Shown: positions 55,401 through 64,000 of the stretch, one piece after another
How positions within the stretch are numbered: position 1 is the first letter of the stretch
How the letters are laid out: every line of letters begins with the position of its first letter
Assembly (NCBI GenBank): GCA_021234155.1
Contig: JAJEKV010000018.1
Span: forward strand, 20,505,252-20,569,251
Source: Isoetes taiwanensis
Lineage: Eukaryota; Streptophyta; Lycopodiopsida; Isoetales; Isoetaceae
Length of the DNA stretch: 64,000 nt
Direction of reading: 5' to 3'
Program-made: the position numbers and the translations under genes
The notes under the pieces: generated by a model
What the model saw: only the letters and a program-made list of their open reading frames with translations
What the model was told of the DNA's origin: nothing
The model's database searches: none

Positions 55401-57040
55401 AAAATACAGAAAGAAAGAATAATACTCCTATTTGGAATCTACCATGCCAGCATCAACAAGCTACGTATTTTCATACGAATATAATAACAAACCTTAGACA
55501 ATCTTATGTAATAAATGTAAACTTTGTGATTTCGGCCACATTATCGCTTTTTTTTTTTTAAATTAAAAACATCCATGCCAGAGATCTCACAACCATTGGA
55601 TCGCAAAGAAATAACCGAGGCCCTACACGCCAATGCCAAGAAACACGCCTCTCGAATCGGTGGAGGAATCTAATCTTCCACTTTCCCCACCCCAATAAAT
55701 TGGTAAGATCCATCTCTCACGAAAACACAAACATATTACAAGATTAATTATAGCAAAGACACAAATCGCTTCGTAAATTGCCGGATCTATTTAATGCACA
55801 AAATGCCCAAGAATTTCTCATGCTCGTGCGTAAGAACCTATATGTAATTCAAGATAATGTGAACTTTAAGCCTTCAAATCTCCGCGCATCAAAGGCGGCT
55901 GAGCAAACATCGAATAAAGAAACTTCCTGGGGAATTCAAACCTTTAGAAAAGTTGTTTTACGCCAAATTGCAAAGATTTTGAATCTCCTGCTTCAACCCC
56001 CAAAGCAACCCAAAAGGGTAGTTCCACGCCTCCTCCAATCGGCCAGTCCAAAAGTGCGTGATCCATCCCCACAATTTCCTCGCCAAGAAATCCTTGGGGG
56101 TTTTCAAAACTTTCTATTTTTGTTGCCAACAAATCCCATCATTGCATCGCCTTTGCACAAAACCATCGCCAAATCCGGCCGGTCCCATAGGATTTCTAAG
56201 GAAAAAAAAATATGTGGATTGCCCTATTTCATCATTGGGAAACCCAAATTGTAAGCCGACTGCATGGAGTTTTTGAAATTCATGGGATGCTCTTTATGAA
56301 GCCCGAATTTTGTCAAATAGTTTCTCAACTTTTAGCACAAGTAAATACGGGTTTGCGCTAGTTTATTGGATCTCATAGGCCGATTGGTCTCCATGGACGA
56401 TAGAAACTATTCAATTCAATTGCAATCCATTTCAATTCAATTATAATATATTTTTTAGCAAACTTCTAGAAAGTGTGAAGAATAAAGGCAAATTCAACCC
56501 AAAATCAATCTTCCACCATCGATCTACACAAAGAGAATTGATTTCTAATATTCATTTTTTGGTCTAACAAAAATCTGACTTAGTTCACAAACCTACTGTA
56601 CAAAAATCTAATTTAGTTCACAAGCTCGCTAATCCAAAATCCATCGACCTGCACACAGGAGGTTATTGATTTCTAGTCAATTGGTGCATCAAAATAATCA
56701 AATCAGTTCACAAACCCACTGATCCAAAATTTAACTAAGTTCTACTTGGGGCTTATAACAAGGTTGCAAATTAAACGGGAGTGTTGCAGCACTCCCGTTT
56801 CAAAGATTCTCTTTAAAAAAACACCATTCTCTTAAAATTGGCCTTTTTTGATAAACTCGAGAGTCTTAAAAGGTTCATTATTTTTTTCCTCTCATTGTGG
56901 CTCCTCATTAAGTGACAAGTTTGTTTCTTTGCAAAGAACACCCTTGAAAATGGCAAAATATAGACATGACTCAATAATCTCTGAAAGTGAGATATCAAAA
57001 ACATCAAAATAGAGAAGAAAAAATAATAATTATTTCCTAT
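55401..57040. repeat. Array tail unit, copy 2
   Basis: Duplicate of 51.6-53.2 kb. It is divergent up to about 56.35 kb and almost identical from there to 57039 (including the hairpin at 56773-56800). The sharp change in identity within one copy is odd. Confidence 0.85.
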
Positions 57041-58230
57041 AGCAAAATATCCTATGGCAGTCCCTGTGATCCGTCCCATGCAAATCAAGATGGGGTCAAA
57101 CAGTCCCATGTTGACCCGATTTGCAAGCAGGCATTTAAAAACACAAATCCAATGGTTATCACTCTCACATCAAGCATACAACATAACATACATACTAAAC
57201 TTTTCACAGTAAACCCTTGTTGCCTCTATTTCTTCAGAAGAATTGAACCCCTATGTTTCACCAGAAGACAGAACAAAAGAAACATATGCACAATAGAAAA
57301 TAGAGCAACAGCAACAGTCCAACCTTGGCTGCAAATCGACCCTTCTCCACTGCTCAACGACAAATCTGCCAGGTTTTCTTCTGTGAAAACCTCATTTCTG
57401 CCTAAGTGCTGGGCTTTCCAAATCTAAAACATGCCGCAGGAAAATCGCAAGTCTGGCTATGGCTATGGCCGAACATGCAATTGAAGGTATGGCTTCCGGC
57501 AAAGGCCTGGCCGCCTCCACAAGCCTTGTCGCCACCTTCCTACAGGAATACTGTGGCCACAAAACCTCCATCCCTGAACCTTCTGGGACCAAAAAAAAAT
57601 ACAGAAAGAAAGAATAATGCTCCTATTTGGAATCCACCATGCCAGCATCAACAAGCTACGTATTTTCATACGAATACAATAACAAACCTTAGACAATCTT
57701 ATGTAATAAATGTACGCTTTGTGATTTCGGCCACATTATCGCTTTTTTTTTTTTAATTAAAAACATCCATGCCGTAGATCTCGCAACCATTGGGCCGCAA
57801 CAAATAATTGAGGCCGTTCACGTGCAATGCCAAGGAACACATCTCTGAACGAGGAATCTAACCTTCCACCTTCCAGCCCACCCCGCATAAATTCCTAAGA
57901 TCCATCTCTGCAAAAACATAAACAGATTACAAGATTAATTATAGCAGCACACAAATCGCTTCTCAGAAATTGCTGGATCCATTTAATGCACAAAAATACC
58001 CAAGAATTTCTCACGCTCGAGCAGAAGAACCTGTATGAAATTCAAAGATAATGTAAACTTTCGCCTTCAAATCTCTGCATCAAAGGCAGCTTGAGTAAAC
58101 ATCAGGCTGCCTTCGTGGGGGAAATTCAAACCTTCAGAAAAGTTGTTTCTGCCAAATTGCAAAGATTTTGAATCTCTGCTTCAACCCCTGAAAGCACATT
58201 TCCTGCCCAAGTTGTGTTCAACCACAGCTC
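57041..58230. repeat. Third large unit, shortened
   Basis: It holds deacetylase 5'-flank sequence (57041-57190), one ~400-bp subrepeat (start near 57214) and the beginning of a tail unit. It is cut at about 58230, where foreign DNA begins (CACCCCCCCGTGTGAATAAG). The uninterrupted version of that junction is seen at about 63295. Confidence 0.82.
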
Positions 58231-58690
58231 ACCCCCCCGTGTGAATAAGCACCCAAATAAAAGGGGGTTTAAGGGGGAATTTAATTGTAAGGCGTGCAAT
58301 GTAATGGTTTTTGTTATAGGTTAAAAAAAATTTTGCCCCTTCGGGGCTAATTAATGTTAATAGTAATTATATGTTGGTTGTTATATGTAGGTAAACATTT
58401 GGGGGATGTTAGAGTGATAAAAAGACGAGAGATTAAAGTCCAAAAGTATCTTTAAGTAGTGCATTTTCAATGCAAAGTTTGAATCTTGCTTTGCAATTGA
58501 AATTGTCATTCCAATTGTCAATTGTCATTTCGGTGTATGCCTCTTACGAAATACAAGTAGAAAACAATGTGTTAAGTAAAAAGAGAATGCAAGAAGATTG
58601 TTAAACCGCTATTTTCATGCAGCTAGGCTGAAAGAAAGGTTATATTATCTTCATTGTTTAAAAATAATAATTCACTAGAGATCATGTGTT

Positions 58691-58737
58691 CTTGGATTAA
58701 AATGGAGGTACTTCCACTACCTCCATTTTAATCCAAG
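58691..58737. repeat. Perfect hairpin, 20-bp arms
   Basis: CTTGGATTAAAATGGAGGTA at 58691-58710 and its exact reverse complement at 58718-58737, with a seven-base loop. It abuts the ABCC fragment. Confidence 0.92.
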
Positions 58738-58779
58738 ATTTCCCATCATTATCTTTCCCGTACTTGTTGCTCATGTGCT

Positions 58780-59431
58780 GATGGTAGAAGAGATAAACCC
58801 TGATGTCTCTACTAGTTCCATTGCTTTGGCATGGGCAACCAATAAGGTTATCAAAGTCAGTAATACCATCCTGTAAAAGCTCATGAAACACCCCAGCCTG
58901 AACTATTTTACCATCACGCAGAACTTGGAAGCATTTTTTAGTGTGAGACCATGAGTATATTATGCAGATTGTTACAATCTGCATGCTATTAGTGATTAAA
59001 CCAACTCTGATCAAATCAACTTCAGGAAAATTTCCATTAGAGAAAGAACGTACCACTATATGGTCTGCTTCTGGCAAAAAGTCAACTTGATGTGTCACCA
59101 AAACTACGGTTTTTGAGGCCAAATCTCCAAGAATGCACTGGACGCATCTGTTTGCCTGCACACCCCAGCGTGAGAACCACTGAGCTTGCTTGTCTTTCCA
59201 GCAGGATTTCAGGCATTGGGGACCCATCGCCGTGGCCAAAGCAAGGTGGGGCAAGCGTGTATCAGCCATAGCGACCACCTTTTGGAAGTAAACGATATGG
59301 CGTTCCAATGCAGCCCGTTGAAGGGGTAGAAAGCCTGTCTCCTGGAGTAGGATCTGGTACGGAACTGTGGACTGCATTTGTACAATTTCTAAAAATACAA
59401 AATTCTTTGCACATTCACTAAAGCTATTCAA
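58780..59431 (-). pseudogene. ABCC (MRP-type) transporter fragment, NBD1 end
   Basis: On the minus strand an exon-like piece reads CVQCILGDLASKTVVLVTHQ followed by VDFLPEADHIVV, ending at a GTACGT donor at 59053. After a ~120-base intron, VLRDGKIVQAGVFHELLQDG follows, then after a one-base shift AHAKAMELVET. This is the stretch after Walker B in the first nucleotide-binding domain of plant ABCC pumps (KTV..VTHQVEFLP.AD.ILV, the H-loop His included). These proteins export conjugates into the vacuole. The preceding sequence (59431-59160) shows only weak homology in broken frames; Walker A/B and signature are missing. Confidence 0.78.
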
Positions 59432-59624
59432 TGAATTTTCAGAGACTCAGGTGTACTGTGGGAAATGCAGCTAAACATAAGGCCATTTCCAATGTTATAA
59501 AAATTCATGTTTATGAAACATTCCCATCCAATTATTTAAAAATGCAGCCTTAGGACATAAAAAATAAGGGTTGCTATGGATTTTCATGGATATGATTGAC
59601 TCATAAAAGTAGTCTTCAATTGGG

Positions 59625-59890
59625 TTGATTTATTTATCATTCAAAGAGACAGAAATGCCTATGGGCCCTATCACACCACGTAGTGTCATGAATATGCAAG
59701 AGGAGAGGTGGAGATTGAAACTTGATGTCCATGGAAGGGAAAGTATGAATGGGGATGATGCACTCAAAATCAGAGATGTTTACAATATTGAGAAGCATGT
59801 GGTTCGTAACACATGGAAGCTACATGAAGACCTTTTTACCAGCATCAACATGTTGGTGCAACAACATCAAGAATCTGTGTTCCTCTATCA
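59625..59890 (+). other. Unidentified open stretch fused to array
   Basis: The plus-strand frame contains MPMGPITPRSVMNMQEERWR, then LKIRDVYNIEKHVVRNTWKL and [11 protein letters not shown]. It runs uninterrupted into the antisense of the deacetylase exon copy. Composition is protein-like. It may be an exon of an unknown gene carried by the insert. Confidence 0.3.
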
Positions 59891-59891
59891 A

Positions 59892-60470
59892 TTCGAATCC
59901 GGTGAGGCTTCATGGGATGTCCTTGTCCATAATAGTAGTTCCCTACTTCTGAATCATAGAAATAAGCCACACGTTTTTTGCGACCTTCGGGACCTGCAAG
60001 CAAGGAGTTGCCACTACCATCCATTGGGAAGTGCCGGAAGTGTCAGAAAATGCAGAGCTCCATTCCGGCGAAGGAATTGGCGCAGCACTTCTAACCTTGG
60101 AGTCTCATTTGGCGGGGACAAATAGAAATCATCCTTCCGTACTTCCGTGCTCGTAGGATTTCTAATTTCTTTTCTTGGCCCCAACAATTTTGGCACCATT
60201 TTGAATTATTTTTGTCATAGCATTAGCACATATGAATATACCAACTCTCGCTATATCATTTGGGGTGTCTCACAATGTTTTGTGACCATTAGATCCTGCA
60301 ATTATCCCACAGAATATCCTATGGCAGTCCCTGTGATCCTGTCCCATGCAAATCAAGATGGGGTCAAACAGCCCCTTGTTGACCCGATTTGCAAGGAGGC
60401 ATTTAAAAACACAAATCCAATGGTTATCACTCTCACATCAAGTATACATACATACTAAACTTTTCACAGT
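59892..60470 (-). pseudogene. Histone deacetylase 5' end, truncated copy 2
   Basis: It carries 133 coding bases (ATG at 60024, to 59892), that is residues 1-44 of the deacetylase ([20 protein letters not shown] … [10 protein letters not shown]), plus the 5' flank. It is nearly identical to 49803-50200, with small flank deletions. It is cut off well before the catalytic residues. The near identity implies recent duplication or gene conversion. Confidence 0.9.
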
Positions 60471-61926
60471 AAACCCTTGTTGCCTCTATTTCTTCAGAGG
60501 AATTGAACCTCTGTATTTCACCAGAAGACAGAACAAAAGAAATATATGCACAACAGAAAATAGAGCAACGGCAATACCCAGCCTTGGCGCAAATCGACCC
60601 TTTGCCTTTGCTCAACGACAAATCTGCGGGTTTTCTTCGGAAAACCTCATTTCTGCCTAAGTCTTTTTTCCAAATCTAAAACATGCCGCAGGAAAACCGC
60701 TAGGCTATGGCTATGGGTAGAATATGCAATCAAGGTATGGCTTCCTAAGAAAGACCCGCCGCCTCCACAAGCCCTGTCGCCGCCTTCCTACAGGAATACT
60801 GTGGCCATGAAACCTCCATCCCTGAACCTTTTGGAACTAAAAAAAAATACTAAACTTTTCACAGCAAACCCTTGATGCTTCTATTTCTTCAGAGGAATTG
60901 AACCCCTATGTTTTACCAGAAGACAGAACAAAAGAAATATATGCACAATAGAAAATAGAAACAGTCCAGCCTTGGCTGCAAATCGACCCTTCTCCACTGC
61001 TCAACGACAAACCTACCGGGTTTTCTTCCGTGAAAACCTCATTTCTGCCTAACTGCTGGGGTTTCCAAATCTAAAACATGCCGCAGGAAAACCGCAAGCC
61101 TGGCTATAACTATGGCCGAACATGCAACTGAAGGTATGGCTTCCGGCAAAGGCCTGGGCCCCTCCACAAGCCCTGTCGCCGCCTTCCTACAGGAATACTG
61201 TGGCCACGAAACCTCTATCCCTGAACCTTTTGGAACAAAAAAAAAATACTAAACTTTTCACAGCAAACCCTTGTTGTTCTATTTCTTAGAGGAATTGAAC
61301 CTCTATGTTTCGCCAAAAGACAGAACAAAAGAAATATATGCACAATAGAAAATAGAGCAACAGCAACAGTCCAGCCTTGGCTACAAATCGACCCTTCTCC
61401 GCTGCTCAACGACAAATCTGTCGGGTCTTCTTCCATAAAAACCACATTTTTGCCTAACTGCTGGGCTTTCCAAATCTAAAACATGCCGCAGGAAAACCGC
61501 AAGTCTGGCTATGGCTATGGCCAAACATGCAACTGAAGGTATGGCTTCCGACAAAGGCCTAGCCGCCTCCACAAACCCTGTCGCCGCTTTCCTACAGGAA
61601 TACTGTGGCCATGAAACCTCCATCCCTGAACCTTTTGGAACCAAAAAAAGAAAATACAGAAAGAAAGAATAATGCTCCTATTTGGAATCCACCATGCCAG
61701 CATCAACAAGCTACGTATTTTCATACGAATACAATAAAAAACCTTAGACAATCTTATGTAATAAATGTACGCTTTGTGATTTCGGCCACATTATCGCTTT
61801 TTTTTTTTTAATTAAAAACATCCATGCCGTAGATCTTGCAACCATTGGGCCGCAACAGATAACTGAGCCCGTACACGTGCCAATGCCAAGAAACACATCT
61901 CTGACCAGTGGAGGAATCTAACCTTA
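60471..61926. repeat. ~400-bp subrepeats, block 4, and short tail
   Basis: Subrepeats start near 60476, 60868 and 61267 (periods 392 and 399), followed by a tail-unit start at about 61664. It is interrupted at about 61927. Confidence 0.85.
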
Positions 61927-62410
61927 AACGACAGTTCCTCGACTACTTTAGATCTTAGCCATTAGATTGAAATCAGTTATTAGCCGTAACAGCTCATATT
62001 CGGCCTGTTTATCTTGATAAACCATCTGCTTTCCTGTTTATCTTGATAAACCGTTTGCGAAGTAACTCAGCTATCAAATATTTGCCAAACAAGCATCTCA
62101 TCGAAGGCTCTGGCCAGCTGACTTGAAAGCTTAAATCGAAGCTCTGGCTGGCCATCTTGGAGGTCTTGGAGCTCTTGCCTTGCATTCTTGAAGCTTGCTT
62201 AAATTGGAGCTTAAATTGCTGCTTGAATCTCAAATCTCGTTGCTTAAATTTTAAATCACGTCACCCAAATCGGAGTTCCGGGACAGCGTTGGCAAAGGCA
62301 TGCTATTATGGCTTATTATTGTTGCTAAAGCGCCTCGGACTGTTAGATTAAAGGGTCAAACCCCTTTCTTACCCCATTCGTCAGTAATGGGCTCTAAAGG
62401 TGGTTTAACC
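61927..62410. other. ~480-bp insert in the array
   Basis: Foreign sequence splits an array phrase that is continuous elsewhere (GGAATCTAATCTTCCACTTT). It contains duplicated TGTTTATCTTGATAAACC and reiterated GCTTAAATT(G/T) phrases. CCTT at both edges may be a short target duplication. No coding signal. Confidence 0.6.
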
Positions 62411-64000
62411 CCTTCTTCCACTTTCCAGCCCACCCCGCATAAATTGGTAAGATCCATCTCTGCAAAAACACAAACATATTACAAGATTAATTATAGCAGC
62501 ACACAAATCGCTTCTCAGAAATTGCTGGATCTATTTAATGCACAAAATGCCCAAGAATTTCTCATGCTCATGCAGAAGAACCTATATGTCTTGGCTGCAA
62601 AACCCTTCTCCACTGCTCAACGACAAATCTGCCGGGTTTTCTTCCGTGAAAACTTCATTTCTACCTAACTGTTGGGCTTTCCAAATCTAAAACATGCGTA
62701 GGAAAACCGCAAGTCTGGCTATGGCTATGGCCGAACATGCAACTAAAGGTATGGCTTCCAGCAAAGGCCTGGCCGCCTCCACAAGCCCTGTCGCCGCCTT
62801 TCTACAAGAATACTGTGGCCACGAAACCTCCATCCCTGAACCTTCTGGAACCAAAAAAAAAATACAGAAAGAAAGAATAATGCTCCTATTTGGAATCCAC
62901 CATGCCAGCATCAACAAGCTACGTATTTTCATACGAATACAATAAAAAACCTTAGACAATCTTATGTAATAAATGTACGCTTTGTGATTTCGGCCACATT
63001 ATCGCTTTTTTTTTTTTAATTAAAAACATCCATGCCGTAGATCTCGCAACCATTGGGCCGCAACAAATAACTGAGGCCGTACACGTGCCAATGCCAAGAA
63101 ACACATCTCTGAATGAGGAATCTAACCTTCCACCTTCCAGCCCACCCCGCATAAATTCCTAAGATCCATGGGCTGCCTTCATGGGGGAAATTCAAACCTT
63201 CAGAAAAGTTGTTTCTGCCAAATTGCAAAGGTTTTGAATCTCTGCTTCAACCCCTGAAAGCAAATTTCCTGCCCAAGTTGTGTTCAACCACAGCTCCTCC
63301 AATCGGCCAATCCAAAAGCGTAGATCCACCCTGTGCAGCCTCCCTGCCAAGAAAATCCTTCAGGGTGAAAACTTTTTATTTCTGTTACCAACAAATCCCA
63401 TCATTGATTTCCTCTACGCAAAAACCATTGCCAACATAGGATTTCGGCAACAAAAAAGCATGTGGACGTCCTATTTCATCATTGGAAAACCTAATTGTAA
63501 GCCAATTTGCATGGAGTGAAATTCATAGGATGCTCTTTCTAAGCCCGGAATTTCATCAAATAGTTTCTCAACTTTTACCAGAAAATACGGTTTGCGCTAT
63601 ATCATTTGGGGTGTCTCACAATTTTCTGTCACCATTAGATCATGCAATATCCCGCAGAATATCCTATGGCAGTCACTGTGATCCGTCCCATGCAAATCAA
63701 GATGGGGTCAAACAGCCCCGTGTTGACCCGATTTGCAAGGAGGCATTTAAAAACACAAATCCAATGGTTATTACTCTCACATCAAGCATACAACATAACA
63801 TACATACTAAACTTTTCACAGCAAACCCTTGTTGCTTCTATTTCTTTAGAGGAATTGAACCTCTGTGTTTCACCAGAAGACAGAACAAAAGAAATATATG
63901 CACAATAGAAAGTCCAGCCTTAGCTGCAAGTCGACCATTCTCCACTGCTTAATGACAAATCTGCCGGGTTTTCTTCTGTGAAAACCTCATTTCTGCCCAA
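62411..64000. repeat. Array, final partial units
   Basis: It contains a tail-unit piece (62411-62590), a rearranged ~400-bp subrepeat (about 62590-62860), another tail-unit start (62866-63590), deacetylase 5'-flank sequence (63600-63800) and the start of a further subrepeat (63826 to the edge). The order shows repeated internal deletions. Confidence 0.82.

Larger units (their letters stand above)
58231..59890. other. Foreign insert in the array
   Basis: About 1.66 kb without array sequence. It carries an ABCC-transporter fragment (minus) and an unidentified open stretch (plus, 59625-59890). A perfect 20-bp-arm hairpin lies at 58691-58737. The ends show no obvious TIR or target duplication. 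Its right edge joins directly to the deacetylase first-exon copy at 59892. Confidence 0.6.
50410..64000. repeat. Higher-order tandem array upstream of the deacetylase gene
   Basis: The landmark CCTATGGCAGTCCCTGTGAT (or its one-base variants) recurs at about 50243, 54015, 57051, 60318 and 63663, giving period lengths of roughly 3.8, 3.0, 3.3 and 3.3 kb. Each large unit holds deacetylase 5'-flank sequence, one to three ~400-bp subrepeats, and a ~0.5-1.8-kb tail unit. The array continues past the right edge. Copies differ by indels, internal deletions and unrelated inserts (58.2-59.9 kb, 61.9-62.4 kb). All copies lie in the same orientation. Confidence 0.9.

Noticed and set aside
50410-64000. 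CRISPR-like repeat array
   Set aside because: Repeats are ~400 bp and 3-4 kb, without short spacers, in a plant nuclear sequence.

Overview
The window is nuclear DNA of a land plant. The evidence is GT-AG introns, plant non-LTR and chromodomain Gypsy retrotransposons, a plant-type Helitron, pentatricopeptide-repeat debris, and a plant class I (HDA19-type) histone deacetylase gene. It is AT-rich and dominated by transposable elements. The lineage cannot be fixed by reading; a repeat-rich seed-free plant or gymnosperm fits at least as well as a small-genome angiosperm. There are no operons, CRISPR arrays, rRNA genes or complete tRNA genes.

Layout. 1-5 kb: diverged repeats and exon-like scraps, bracketed by an inverted 32-bp pair and a 90-bp direct pair. 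5.4-12.9 kb (minus): a decayed Helitron (zinc-finger N-terminus, Rep with HUH motif, Pif1-type helicase), with unidentified membrane-protein-like exons lodged in it. 13.9-16.1 kb (plus): a 5'-truncated LINE with poly(A) tail. 17.5-25.9 kb: LINE debris, RCC1-like and PPR-like gene fragments, a 35-bp-arm hairpin and many short tandem duplications. 26.0-29.7 kb: a 3.73-kb element with perfect 18-bp terminal inverted repeats and an 8-bp target duplication, carrying exons of an ARGONAUTE gene and of a CrcB/FEX fluoride exporter gene. 29.8-35.9 kb: CACTA-like ends, a second LINE, a coiled-coil pseudogene, and a 459-bp Mutator-like miniature element with 9-bp target duplication. 35.9-46.3 kb (minus): a chromodomain Ty3/Gypsy element with both LTRs, PBS and PPT. 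A LINE has inserted in its reverse transcriptase, and a 1.8-kb insert in its 5' LTR carries a broken pectin-lyase-like first exon.

47.1-49.9 kb (minus): the only gene that reads as intact, an HDA19-type histone deacetylase of eight coding exons and 617 codons, with all catalytic residues present and a long Ser/Thr/Tyr-rich tail.

50.0-64.0 kb, immediately upstream of that gene: a higher-order tandem array. Units of about 3.0-3.8 kb, each with one to three ~400-bp subrepeats, include copies of the deacetylase 5' flank. Two of them also include part of its first coding exon (38 and 133 bp). An ABCC-transporter gene fragment and other inserts interrupt the array, which runs off the right edge.

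The genes do not form a pathway. The most interesting features are the gene-capturing TIR element (ARGONAUTE plus fluoride exporter) and the repeat array grown from the 5' end of a chromatin-silencing gene.
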